From positions 124,001 to 188,000 of the forward strand of contig NZ_JAFCKP010000005.1 in assembly GCF_018130245.1 (NCBI RefSeq): 64,000 nucleotides of DNA, in the 5' to 3' direction. Numbering within the stretch: the stretch's first letter is position 1; each line of letters starts with the position of its first letter. This DNA comes from Bradyrhizobium sp. SZCCT0231 (GTDB lineage: Bacteria; Pseudomonadota; Alphaproteobacteria; Rhizobiales; Xanthobacteraceae). The notes under the pieces were generated by a model. It saw only the letters and a list, made by a program, of their open reading frames with translations. It was not told the DNA's origin and ran no database searches. Shown in pieces: positions 17,464 through 25,993 of this stretch. The translations under genes and the position numbers were made by a program.

Positions 17464-18777
17464 ATGGCCAATCTCGGCATGATCGAGCTGTCGTTCGTCC
17501 TGCTCGGCGTCATGATCCTGCTGCTGGGAAGCGGCGTCTGGATCGCGGTCTCGCTCGGGCTGGTCGGCTTCGTGGCGATGGCGCTCACCACGAGCCTGCC
17601 GCTCGGCACCGTGCTTGCGACCACCACCTGGAGCGCGAGCTCATCCTGGACGCTGGCGGCGCTACCGTTGTTCATCTGGATGGGCGAGATCCTCTTCCGC
17701 ACCAAATTGTCGGAGGAAATGTTCCGCGGCCTGTCGCCCTGGGTGCAGTGGCTGCCGGGACGGCTGACACATGTGAACGTGATCGGCTGCGGCATCTTCG
17801 CGGCGGTGTCGGGCTCGTCGGCGGCGACCTGCGCGACGATCGGCAAGATCGCGCTGCCGGAGCTCGACAAGCGCGGCTACGACAAGGGCCTGAGCCTCGG
17901 CTCGCTCGCGGGCTCCGGCACGCTCGGCCTGCTGATCCCGCCGTCGATTCCGATGGTGGTCTATGCCGTCACGGCGAACGTCTCCGTGCTTCAAGTGTTT
18001 CTCGGCGGCTTCCTGCCGGGACTGCTCGTGATCGTGCTCTATTCCGGCTACATCATCGTCTGGTCGCTGCTCAACCCGAAGAAAATTCCGCCGCGCGATC
18101 CGCCGATGCCATTCCGGCAGAAGCTGCGCGAGTCCGCCAAGCTCGCGCCCTGCCTGCTGCTGATCCTGGCCGTATTTCTGTCACTGGTGTTGGGCTTCGC
18201 GACTGCCACGGAATGCGCTGCATGGGGCGTTACGGGCGCGCTGCTGCTGGCGTGGTGGAGCGGGACGCTCACGCGCAAGAATTTCCTCGAGAGCATCATG
18301 AGCGCGACGCGCCTGACCTGCATGATCATGCTGATCCTCGCAGGTGCGGCCTACACCACGGCTGCGATGGCCTATACGGGCATTCCGGCCGCGCTCGCCA
18401 CCTGGGTCCAGGGGCAGCAGCTCACGCCGAGCATGCTCGCACTGTATCTGAGCATCATGTACATCATCCTCGGATGCCTGATCGACGGCATCTCGATGAT
18501 CGTTCTGACCGCCGTCATCGTGCTGCCCATGGTCAAGCAGGCCGGTCTCGACCTGGTCTGGTTCGGCGTCTATCTGATCATCCACGTCGAAATGGCGCAG
18601 ATCACGCCGCCGGTCGGGTTCAACCTGTTCGTGCTCCAGAACATGAGCGGCCGCGATACGTTCACGGTCGCGCGGGCGGCCTTCCCGTTCTTCGTGCTAT
18701 TGCTCGCTGCGGTCTTCATCATCACGGAGTATCCGCAGATCGTGATGTTCCTGCCCAAGCTCGCTTTCCCAGACTGA
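17464..18777 (+). CDS. dctM: TRAP transporter large permease (DctM)
   Basis: The 437-residue protein is almost wholly hydrophobic, with about twelve membrane segments and DctM signatures such as AVSGSSAATCATIGKIALPEL and AGSGTLGLLIPPSIPMV, the substrate/cation transport motifs of the family. It is the ion-driven permease half of the TRAP system. The start is the ATG at 17464. The long upstream frame is a shadow of dctQ. The substrate-binding partner dctP begins 39 bases downstream. Confidence 0.93.
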   Translation: MANLGMIELSFVLLGVMILLLGSGVWIAVSLGLVGFVAMALTTSLPLGTVLATTTWSASSSWTLAALPLFIWMGEILFRTKLSEEMFRGLSPWVQWLPGRLTHVNVIGCGIFAAVSGSSAATCATIGKIALPELDKRGYDKGLSLGSLAGSGTLGLLIPPSIPMVVYAVTANVSVLQVFLGGFLPGLLVIVLYSGYIIVWSLLNPKKIPPRDPPMPFRQKLRESAKLAPCLLLILAVFLSLVLGFATATECAAWGVTGALLLAWWSGTLTRKNFLESIMSATRLTCMIMLILAGAAYTTAAMAYTGIPAALATWVQGQQLTPSMLALYLSIMYIILGCLIDGISMIVLTAVIVLPMVKQAGLDLVWFGVYLIIHVEMAQITPPVGFNLFVLQNMSGRDTFTVARAAFPFFVLLLAAVFIITEYPQIVMFLPKLAFPD

Positions 18778-18816
18778 GCGTACCCGTTCTCTAGATCGAC
18801 TGTGAGGAGAAGCCCG

Positions 18817-19794
18817 ATGATATCTCGTTTATTCCGCGCATCCTTGTTCGCCGGCGTCGTGATGGCCGCGACACCTGCTATGGCCCAGACCAAATGGAAT
18901 CTGCCGGCAGCCTATCCTGCTGATAACCCGCACTCCGAGAACCTGGTGGCGTTCGCCAAGGACGTCGAAGCCGCCACCTCCGGCAAGCTCCAGATCACGA
19001 TTCATCCGGGCGCTTCGCTGTTCAAGGCGCCCGACATCAAGCGCGCCGTGGTGACCGGGCAGGCGCAGATGGGTGAGGTGCTGCTGTCGATCCACGAGAA
19101 TGAAGACCCGATGTTCGGCATCGACGTCGTGCCGTTCCTCGCGACCAGCTTCCCCGACGCGATGAAGCTGTATCAGGCTTCCAAGCCTGCGATCGTCAAG
19201 AAGCTCGATGCCCAAGGTCTCAAGCTGCTGTTCGTGGTGCCGTGGGCGCCGCAAGGCGTCTATGTCAACAAGCCGCTTGCCACGATCGAGGACATGAAGG
19301 GCCTGAAGTGGCGCGCCTACAACGTCGGGACCGCACGCATCGGTGAGCTGGTCGGCGCACAATCGGTCACGATCCAGGCCGCCGAACTGCCGCAGGCGCT
19401 GGCGACCGGCGTGGTGAACTCCTTCATGTCGTCGGGCGGCACCGGCTACGATTCGAAGGCCTGGGAGTCGCTCAAATATTTCTATGACGTCCAGGCCTGG
19501 ATTCCGAAGGACTACACCTTCGTCAACAAGGCTGCGTTCGAGGCGCTGGACAAGCCGACCCAGGAGGCCATCCTGAAGGCCGCCGCCACCGCGGAGACGC
19601 GCGGCTGGAAGGCCTGGCAAGAGAAGGCCAATTGGTACCTCGATCAGCTCAAGGCCAAGGGCATGAGCGTCGAGCCGCCGAGCCCGGCACTGAAGGCCGG
19701 CTTCCAGAAGATCGGTGACCAGCTCACGGGCGACTGGCTCAAGAAGGCGGGCGCCGACGGTCAGGCGGTCGTCGACGCCTACAAGAAGATGTGA
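18817..19794 (+). CDS. dctP: TRAP transporter substrate-binding protein (DctP)
   Basis: The 325-residue product starts with a Sec signal peptide (RLFRASLFAGVVMAATPAMA, cleavage likely after AMA) and has DctP features including AYPADNPHSENLVAFAKDVE, GLKWRAYNVGTARI and NSFMSSGGTGYDSKAWES. The conserved Arg in KWRAYN is the residue that usually salt-bridges the substrate carboxylate. A GAGGAGA lies six bases before the ATG at 18817. It completes a dctQ-dctM-dctP operon that ends at a convergent hairpin. Confidence 0.9.
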   Translation: MISRLFRASLFAGVVMAATPAMAQTKWNLPAAYPADNPHSENLVAFAKDVEAATSGKLQITIHPGASLFKAPDIKRAVVTGQAQMGEVLLSIHENEDPMFGIDVVPFLATSFPDAMKLYQASKPAIVKKLDAQGLKLLFVVPWAPQGVYVNKPLATIEDMKGLKWRAYNVGTARIGELVGAQSVTIQAAELPQALATGVVNSFMSSGGTGYDSKAWESLKYFYDVQAWIPKDYTFVNKAAFEALDKPTQEAILKAAATAETRGWKAWQEKANWYLDQLKAKGMSVEPPSPALKAGFQKIGDQLTGDWLKKAGADGQAVVDAYKKM

Positions 19795-19807
19795 GGACGG
19801 AGAAAGG

Positions 19808-19841
19808 CTTCCGCTCGCTGTATTCAGCGTGCGGGCGGAAG
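19808..19841. terminator. convergent hairpin between dctP and the acyl-CoA synthetase
   Basis: An 11-base stem CTTCCGCTCGC/GCGGGCGGAAG (one G-T pair) with a 12-base loop lies between the two facing stop codons at 19794 and 19858. There is no T-run, so it would act as a bidirectional, weak terminator or as 3' end protection. The position is the main support. Confidence 0.45.
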
Positions 19842-19857
19842 ACTCTCCAGGCTGCTC

Positions 19858-21507
19858 TCAGGCCGAGATCGCCTTCGCCGAGCCCACTTCGTTGCGCAGC
19901 AGGAATTTCTGGATCTTGCCCGTGGACGTCTTCGGGATCGGCCCGAACACGACCGCCTTCGGCGTCTTGAAGCCGCTCATGTGCGAACGGCAGAAGGCGA
20001 TGATGTCGGCCTCGCTCGCGCTTGCGCCGTCTTTCAGTTCGACGAAGGCGCAGGGCACTTCACCCCATTTCGGATCGGGTTTTGCGACCACGGCGGCGAA
20101 CAGCACGGCCGGGTGCTTGTAGAGGATGTCCTCGACCTCGACGGAGGAGATGTTCTCGCCGCCGGAAATGATGATGTCCTTGGAGCGGTCCTTGATGATG
20201 ACGTAGCCGTGCTCGTCGAGCACGCCGAGATCGCCGGTGTGAAACCAGCCGCCTTCGAAGGCTTCCCTGGTCGCCTTCTCGTTCCTGAGATAGCCCTTCA
20301 TCACGATGTTGCCGCGGATCATGACCTCGCCGATGGTCTCGCCGTCGCGCGGCACCTCCTGCATCGTTTGCGGATCGATGACGGTGACGCTTTCCTCGAG
20401 CGGGTAGGGCACGCCCTGCCGGCGCTTCATGCGCGCGCGCTCGGCAGGCGGAAGATCGTCCCAGCCCGGCTGCTCGGCGCAGACGGAGGCGGGGCCGTAG
20501 ACCTCGGTCAGGCCGTACACATGCGTCAGCTTGATGCCGATGCGTTCGGCGCCTTCGAGCACGGCAACCGGCGGAGCGGCGCCGGCGATCAGGCCGACGA
20601 CGCGGCGGGCGGCATTGCCTTTGGGCGCATCGGGCGCGTTGATCAGCGTGTTATAGACGATCGGCGCGCCGCACATGTGGGTGACGCCGTGCTGTTTGAT
20701 CAGTTCGAAGATCTTGGTCGGCTCGACCTTGCGCAGGCAGACATTGATGCCGGCAGCGGCCGCAATGGTCCACGGGAAGCACCAGCCGTTGCAGTGGAAC
20801 ATCGGCAGTGTCCAGAGATAGACCGGATGCTGGCCGAGGTTGCCGGCGAGGATGTTGCTGACCGCGTTCAAGTACGCGCCGCGATGATGGGTGACGACGC
20901 CCTTGGGATTGCCCGTCGTGCCCGAGGTGTAGCTCAGCGCGATCGCGTCCCACTCGTCATTCGGCGTGATCGTCTCGAAGCCGGGATCGCCTTGGGCAAC
21001 GGCGGCCTCGTACTCGATCTCGCCGATCCGCTTGCCGCCCTTGAAGGCGGCGTCGTCGACATCGATCACGAACGGTTTTGGCCCGCTCATCTGCGCCAGT
21101 GCGTCGGTGATCACGCTGGAAAATTCGGGATCGACAAGAATGATCTTCGCCCCGCCGTGATCGAGCTGAAACGCGATCGAGGGCGCATCGAGGCGGATGT
21201 TGAGGGCGTTGAGCACGGCGCCGGTCATCGGCACGGCAAAGTGCGCCTCGTTCATCGCCGGGATGTTCGGCAGCATCGCCGCCACGGTGTCGCCCACGCC
21301 GATGCCTTTGCCCGCCAGATAAGAGGCAAAGCGTCGGCAGCGCTCGTGAGTCTGCGCCCAGGTGAAGCTGCGCCCCTCGTAGACCGTGCTGACGTGATCG
21401 GGATACACCGCGGCGCTGCGGGCAAGGAAGCTCAGCGGGCTCAGGGGCACGTAGTTGGCGGGAGTCTTGCCGAGGCCGATATTGTATGGGTTCTGCCGCT
21501 CACTCAT
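19858..21507 (-). CDS. acyl-CoA synthetase (AMP-dependent)
   Basis: The 549-residue protein has the ANL-superfamily motifs SYTSGTTGNPKGVV (P-loop), YGLTEVYGP, the adenylation segment GGWFHTGDLGVLDEHGY, the hinge KDRSKDIIISGGENIS, and the C-terminal PKTSTGKIQK lysine. MPMFHCNGW-like sequence (LPMFHCNGWCFP) places it near medium-chain or aryl/aliphatic acid ligases. It activates a carboxylic acid to its CoA thioester. The start at 21507 has GAGGAGGG five bases upstream. It follows the TRAP permease gene by 22 bases on the same strand, so it is probably the metabolic end of that uptake operon. Confidence 0.9.
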   Translation of the reverse strand: MSERQNPYNIGLGKTPANYVPLSPLSFLARSAAVYPDHVSTVYEGRSFTWAQTHERCRRFASYLAGKGIGVGDTVAAMLPNIPAMNEAHFAVPMTGAVLNALNIRLDAPSIAFQLDHGGAKIILVDPEFSSVITDALAQMSGPKPFVIDVDDAAFKGGKRIGEIEYEAAVAQGDPGFETITPNDEWDAIALSYTSGTTGNPKGVVTHHRGAYLNAVSNILAGNLGQHPVYLWTLPMFHCNGWCFPWTIAAAAGINVCLRKVEPTKIFELIKQHGVTHMCGAPIVYNTLINAPDAPKGNAARRVVGLIAGAAPPVAVLEGAERIGIKLTHVYGLTEVYGPASVCAEQPGWDDLPPAERARMKRRQGVPYPLEESVTVIDPQTMQEVPRDGETIGEVMIRGNIVMKGYLRNEKATREAFEGGWFHTGDLGVLDEHGYVIIKDRSKDIIISGGENISSVEVEDILYKHPAVLFAAVVAKPDPKWGEVPCAFVELKDGASASEADIIAFCRSHMSGFKTPKAVVFGPIPKTSTGKIQKFLLRNEVGSAKAISA

Positions 21508-21529
21508 CGACACCCTCCTCAAATGCGTC

Positions 21530-23413
21530 TCACAGGAATCCGATCGAGATCCAGGGGAAGATCGCGACGATGATCAATCCCACCAGCAGCGCCAGCAGAT
21601 AGCCCCAGATCGGCCTGATGCCTTCGGCCGGATCGACGCGTCCGATGGCGCAGGCGGCATAATAGCCGACGCCGAAGGGCGGGGCGAATAGCCCGATACC
21701 CATGGCGAGAATGATCACCATGGCATAGTGCACCTCGTGCACGCCGACGGCGCGGGCGATCGGGAACAGCAGCGGTCCGAACAGCACGATGGCCGGAATG
21801 CCCTCCAGCACGCTGCCGAGGATGGTGAAGGCCAGGATCGAGACGGCAATGAAGGTCGCCGCGCCCCCGGGCAATCCCGTCATGGCCGCCGCCAGCGAGC
21901 GCGAGAAGCCAGATTGGGTCAGGCCCCAGGCCATGCCGGTCGCCGTGCCGATGATCAGGAGGATCGCACCCGACAGCGCCGCCGTCTCGACCAGCATCGG
22001 AAACAGCCGCCGCCAGTCGAAGCGGCGGTAGACCAGGAGGCCGACGAGAGCGCCATAGACGATGCCGATGGTGGAGACCTCGGTGGCCGTCGCGATGCCC
22101 TCGACCACGGCGTAGCGGATCACGAAAGGCAGCGCGAGCGCGGGCAGGGCGACGACGAAGGTCTTGCCGATCTCGCCACCCGTGGCGCGGCGGACGTGGC
22201 TCATGTCCTCATGGCGGTAGCGCCACCACACCAGCATGCACAGCGTGATCGCCAGCACGACGCCGGGCAGCAGGCCGCCGGTGAACAGCGCCGCGATCGA
22301 GACGCCGGTGACCGAGCCGATCGTGATCAGCACGAGGCTGGGCGGGATGGTCTCGGTCTGGGCGCCCGTCGCCGCGAGAAGCGCGACGAGATCGCCGGGC
22401 TTGGCGCCGCGCTCCTTCATCTCGGGAAACAGCACGGGCGCAACTGCGGCCATGTCGGCGGCCTTGGCGCCGGAAATGCCGGAGACCAGGTACATGGCGC
22501 CGACCAGCACGTAATGCAGGCCGCCCCTGACGTGGCCGAGCAGGCTCGCCAGGAACGCCACCATGGCCCGCGCCATGCCGGTCATCTCGATCAGGAGGCC
22601 TAAGAACACGAACAGCGGCACCGAGAGCAGGATGAGGTGGCTCATGCCCTCGTCCATCCGCCCGACCAGCACCATGACGGGCGTGCGTGTCGTCAGCGCG
22701 AGATAGCCGAAGATCGCGAGGCCAAAGCCGAACGCAATGGGAACGCCGGCAAAGACGCAGAAGCCGGCAACGCCGACGAAGAAGATGACGAGGTTGAGAT
22801 TGCCGAGCGGCCGCAGCAACGGCCCCGCCAGCCAGAACAGGCCGATCGCGACCGCAACCGACAGCACGGCGGCGGCGACCATCCGGTAGTCGGCTGCGCG
22901 CAGCAGCCGCAGCAAGGCAAAGGCCGCCATCAGGCCGATGCCGGCCGGCAGTGCGGCGGCGCGCCACATATTGGAGATCTGCAGCGCCGGCGTGGTGATG
23001 TAGCTCTCTTCGTAGGCATAGTCGCAGGACGGCCAGACGATCAGCGCCAGGAACGCCAGCGCCGCTGAGGTCGCGACCAGATCGAGATAGGCCCGCATCG
23101 CCGGCCTGGCGCTGGCCACGACCGCGGTCATGCGCATGTGCTCTGAGCGGCGGAATGCGACCGCCGCGCCCAGCATCGCCAGCCACAGGAACAGGATCGA
23201 GGCGAGCTCGTCCGACCAGATCAGCGGCCGGTGCAGGCCGTAGCGTGCGACCACGCCGGCAAACAGGATCACGATCTCGGCGACGACCAGGATCGCAGCC
23301 GGGACTTCGACGACGAGACCGAGCAAGCGCTCGGCCGAAGCCAGCAACGAAGGTCGGCGAGGGGACTGATGCGCCGCCTCACCCACCACTTCGGTCACTT
23401 CGACATGAGCCAT
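21530..23413 (-). CDS. TRAP transporter fused small and large permease (DctQM)
   Basis: The 627-residue protein joins a four-helix DctQ-like N-terminus (first 200 residues, with SDELASILFLWLAMLGAAVAF) to a DctM-like C-terminus of about twelve helices. Motifs include SGISGAKAADMAAVAPVLFPEM and TETIPPSLVLITIGSV, equivalent to the ion-coupling segments seen in the separate DctM at 17464-18777. Fused QM proteins are a known TRAP variant. It is in an operon with the DctP at 23444-24475 upstream and the acyl-CoA synthetase downstream. Confidence 0.9.
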   Translation of the reverse strand: MAHVEVTEVVGEAAHQSPRRPSLLASAERLLGLVVEVPAAILVVAEIVILFAGVVARYGLHRPLIWSDELASILFLWLAMLGAAVAFRRSEHMRMTAVVASARPAMRAYLDLVATSAALAFLALIVWPSCDYAYEESYITTPALQISNMWRAAALPAGIGLMAAFALLRLLRAADYRMVAAAVLSVAVAIGLFWLAGPLLRPLGNLNLVIFFVGVAGFCVFAGVPIAFGFGLAIFGYLALTTRTPVMVLVGRMDEGMSHLILLSVPLFVFLGLLIEMTGMARAMVAFLASLLGHVRGGLHYVLVGAMYLVSGISGAKAADMAAVAPVLFPEMKERGAKPGDLVALLAATGAQTETIPPSLVLITIGSVTGVSIAALFTGGLLPGVVLAITLCMLVWWRYRHEDMSHVRRATGGEIGKTFVVALPALALPFVIRYAVVEGIATATEVSTIGIVYGALVGLLVYRRFDWRRLFPMLVETAALSGAILLIIGTATGMAWGLTQSGFSRSLAAAMTGLPGGAATFIAVSILAFTILGSVLEGIPAIVLFGPLLFPIARAVGVHEVHYAMVIILAMGIGLFAPPFGVGYYAACAIGRVDPAEGIRPIWGYLLALLVGLIIVAIFPWISIGFL

Positions 23414-23443
23414 CCTGACACGAACCTCGGCGGCCCCAACGCG

Positions 23444-24475
23444 TTACGACAGCTTGCCGACGGCCTTTTCCAGGAGATCCCAGGCCTGATCGCCATACTT
23501 GCCCTTCCACTCGGCATAGAAGCCGGCAGAGCGCAGCTTGTCGCGGAACGGCGCCACGGCCGGCTGGTTGAAGGTCAGGCCCTTGCCCGCGAGCTCCTGC
23601 TGCAGGTTGGCGTTGAGCTTGGCGGTATCCTCTCGCTCCTTGACGGCGGCGGCGTTGATGTTCTTGGCGACGACGGTGCGCACGTCCTGCGGCAGCTTTT
23701 CCCAGGCTCTGCGGTTGGCCAGGAACCAGAAGCCGTCCCACATGTGGTTGGTCAGCGAGCAGTACTTCTGCACCTCGTAGAGCTTGGCGGTCGAGATGAT
23801 CGCCAGCGGGTTCTCCTGGCCCTCGACGATCTTGGTCTGCAATGCCGAATAGACCTCGCTGAAATTGATCGAGGCGGGCGCCGCATCGAACGCCTTGAAC
23901 ATCGAGGTCCACAGCGGCGACACCGGGACGCGGATCTTGAAGCCCTTGAGGTCGTCAGGGCCGGTGATCGGCTTGGTCGACGACGTGGTCTGGCGGAAGC
24001 CGTTGTCCCAGATCTTGTGCATCACCTCGAGGCCGGCCTTCTTGATCTCGCCGCGGACATGGGCGCCGAGGTCGCCGTCCATGGCCTTCCAGACCGTGTC
24101 GTAGTCCGGGAACGCGAAGCCGATGCCGTTGATGGACGCCGCCGGCACCAGCGTCGACAGGATCAGGCCGGACAGCGTGAAGAACTCGACGCCGCCGGAG
24201 CGGATCTGGCTCAGCATGTCGGTGTCGGAGCCGAGCTGGTTGTTCGGGAAGATCTGGAGGTCGAACTTGCCGTTGGTCTCGGTCTTGATCGCTGCCGCCA
24301 TCTCCTTGGCGCGCACGTTCAGCGGATGGGTGTCGGGCAGGTTATTGGCGTATTTGTAGGTGAACTCGGCGCTCTGGGCGCGGGCCACATGGGGCGCACC
24401 GAGGCCGCCCAGGACCGCGGTCGCGGCGGAGGCCTTGAGAAGCGTGCGTCGGGAAAAGCGCGTCGAAAAGACCAT
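23444..24475 (-). CDS. dctP: TRAP transporter substrate-binding protein with Tat-type signal
   Basis: The 343-residue product begins with a twin-arginine signal peptide (SRRTLLKASAATAVLGGL, cleavage likely after RAQ). The mature domain is DctP-like, with YKYANNLPDTHPLNVRAKEM, NNQLGSDTDMLSQIRSGG and KGFKIRVPVSP containing the conserved carboxylate-binding Arg. Tat export suggests folding before export. It is first in the dctP-dctQM-acyl-CoA synthetase operon. A possible repressor half-site palindrome lies about 50 bases upstream. Confidence 0.9.
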   Translation of the reverse strand: MVFSTRFSRRTLLKASAATAVLGGLGAPHVARAQSAEFTYKYANNLPDTHPLNVRAKEMAAAIKTETNGKFDLQIFPNNQLGSDTDMLSQIRSGGVEFFTLSGLILSTLVPAASINGIGFAFPDYDTVWKAMDGDLGAHVRGEIKKAGLEVMHKIWDNGFRQTTSSTKPITGPDDLKGFKIRVPVSPLWTSMFKAFDAAPASINFSEVYSALQTKIVEGQENPLAIISTAKLYEVQKYCSLTNHMWDGFWFLANRRAWEKLPQDVRTVVAKNINAAAVKEREDTAKLNANLQQELAGKGLTFNQPAVAPFRDKLRSAGFYAEWKGKYGDQAWDLLEKAVGKLS

Positions 24476-24939
24476 GGGTCTGCTTCCTCGGAAGGTTTGT
24501 TGTTGTTCTGAGATGCAAACCTATACGGACGGTCGGTCTTAAGGTCATCTGCGATCTCGCGAGGCCTCGCTTATTGCAGCCGGACAACGTCACGGCAATA
24601 TCGGCTTTCGCTACATGGGGCCTGACAAAAAAATGCGAAAACAACCCCATGCACAGTAGCCGTCAAGCGCTCTGGACGATGGTCGAGCGCCAGACCGGAA
24701 ACGGCGCTGGAGCGAAGGTGCAGTGATAGGAATTTCGCCTAAATATCTGATCCGATTGTATATAAAGATATTCCATAATATACCTTATGCGAATTATAGA
24801 TAGGGCTGTGCCGATCCAGCCCTGCCGGTCAGATCCTCTCCGCATTGAGCTCGTATCGCCATCTTGCTCTTGCACCGGAGGACTGGCAGCCACTGCCCCG
24901 GCGAAGCCGCCGCGCGACTCGGCACGGCATCCGCAAGGT
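24476..24939. other. gene-free stretch with AT-rich core
   Basis: About 460 bases between dctP and the ferritin-like gene have no convincing frame. The part at about 24720-24810 is strikingly AT-rich against its surroundings (TATATAAAG and ATAATATACC segments). It contains the promoter region of the minus-strand dctP operon and the tail end of the ferritin-like gene. Confidence 0.4.
24525..24537. promoter_or_regulatory. imperfect palindrome upstream of dctP operon, possible TetR-type operator
   Basis: ACGGAC-G-GTCGGT forms an imperfect dyad of two ACsGAC half-sites. The GACCGACCGTCC sequence is like operators bound by TetR-family repressors of acyl-CoA and organic-acid genes. It lies 50 bases before the dctP start. 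No regulator gene is adjacent, so the assignment is only suggestive. Confidence 0.3.
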
Positions 24940-25815
24940 CTAGTCCGCCGACAGCGAGCGCAGCCAGGCCAGTCTCGAGATCGCTTGCTCCGCCAAGTGC
25001 TGCAGGCTTTCGACCCGGGCCGCATCGCTCGCGCGCTCGGCGCCGTCGAGGTAGCCGTCGACAAGGGCCTCGGCGATCTCCAGTGGATCCTTTCGTTCCA
25101 TGGACGCCGGAAAGCTCCCCAGGCCCGCGGCGGCGGCCGCCATCTGGGTCGTTTGCTGGCGTATGTCCCGGGTCCGGGCGGCAGCCGGTCCGGTCAGGCG
25201 TTGTTCGAGTTCGCCGAGGTGCGCCACCAGGCGAAGCTCGAGGCTTTGCGCATCGATCGGCGGCTGGGGCGCGGCGGATGTTTTGGCGCCGCTCCGTTCT
25301 TGTTCGTGATGATAGGCGCGGCGCCTCTCCTTCCGCAGGGTGGCGACATGGACGAGTTCTTCCTTGGCCATGGCCTCGGACGCCTTCTTGACCTCGGGAT
25401 CTCGCGAGTAGGCTGCGAGATAGGACCAGAAGGCGAAGGCACGTTCCTCGTTGCGGACTGCCATGGCGAGCGCGCGGTACGGCGTCATCAAGCGGGATGT
25501 TTTGACTTCAGCGGCCGCTTCCGGATCGAGGCGTTCGGGCGCTTCCCAGCGCACCAGAGCGGGATCCGGCCGCTTGCCACGCTGCGATTGCGACCACCTT
25601 GTGACGCTGTCCACGTGCTCGCGCTCGGCGGCAGCTAGTCGCGTGAACACGTCCGCAAGATCAGCCTTGCCTTGCCCGCGCATGTCTTCGGCAAGAGCAT
25701 CATACCTATGCGCGGCCTCCTGCTCCATTGCATGCGCTAGCGCAAAGAGCTCGTCGAGAGACTCCAATACACCCGCGGGCTCAGCACTGAGCAATGAAGT
25801 GCGTAGAAATGGCAT
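24940..25815 (-). CDS. ferritin-like (rubrerythrin-type diiron) protein next to nosR
   Basis: The 291-residue product has two ferritin-like helix pairs: an early MEQEAAHRYDALAEDM with E31/E33 and AAAEREHVDSV (E64xxH67), then RNEERAFAFWSYLAAYS and AKEELVHVATL (ExxH), matching the two Glu/ExxH pairs of a diiron four-helix bundle. After about residue 165 comes a separate 125-residue helical domain with Arg/Gln-rich sequence and no metal motif that I can see. No signal peptide, so it is cytosolic. It is divergent from nosR with 178 bases between, suggesting shared oxygen- or nitrogen-oxide-dependent control. Function unproven. Confidence 0.75.
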   Translation of the reverse strand: MPFLRTSLLSAEPAGVLESLDELFALAHAMEQEAAHRYDALAEDMRGQGKADLADVFTRLAAAEREHVDSVTRWSQSQRGKRPDPALVRWEAPERLDPEAAAEVKTSRLMTPYRALAMAVRNEERAFAFWSYLAAYSRDPEVKKASEAMAKEELVHVATLRKERRRAYHHEQERSGAKTSAAPQPPIDAQSLELRLVAHLGELEQRLTGPAAARTRDIRQQTTQMAAAAAGLGSFPASMERKDPLEIAEALVDGYLDGAERASDAARVESLQHLAEQAISRLAWLRSLSAD

Positions 25816-25993
25816 GGCAAGGTCTCCAAATGCAGACGTCTGGCTTGGTTCCGCGCGAGCACAATCCTTGCGCCGGGGTTGACAGATGCGGTTGCGCGCG
25901 ATGAGTTTGGCACGTCAGCGGCGACAAATCATCGACGAAGAAGTTCAAGGCACACGCGGCCCAATTGGTCGCGCAAATCGCATTTGAAGCGAC

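Noticed and set aside
19981-21573. 530-residue plus-strand frame opposite the acyl-CoA synthetase
   Set aside because: It is antisense to a gene with all ANL motifs, and its composition (Asp/Gly/Arg/Val/His-rich) is what GC-rich antisense strands give.
21728-23413. Long plus-strand frames opposite the fused DctQM gene
   Set aside because: They are antisense to a strongly hydrophobic membrane protein and show only Asp/Arg/Gln-rich antisense composition.
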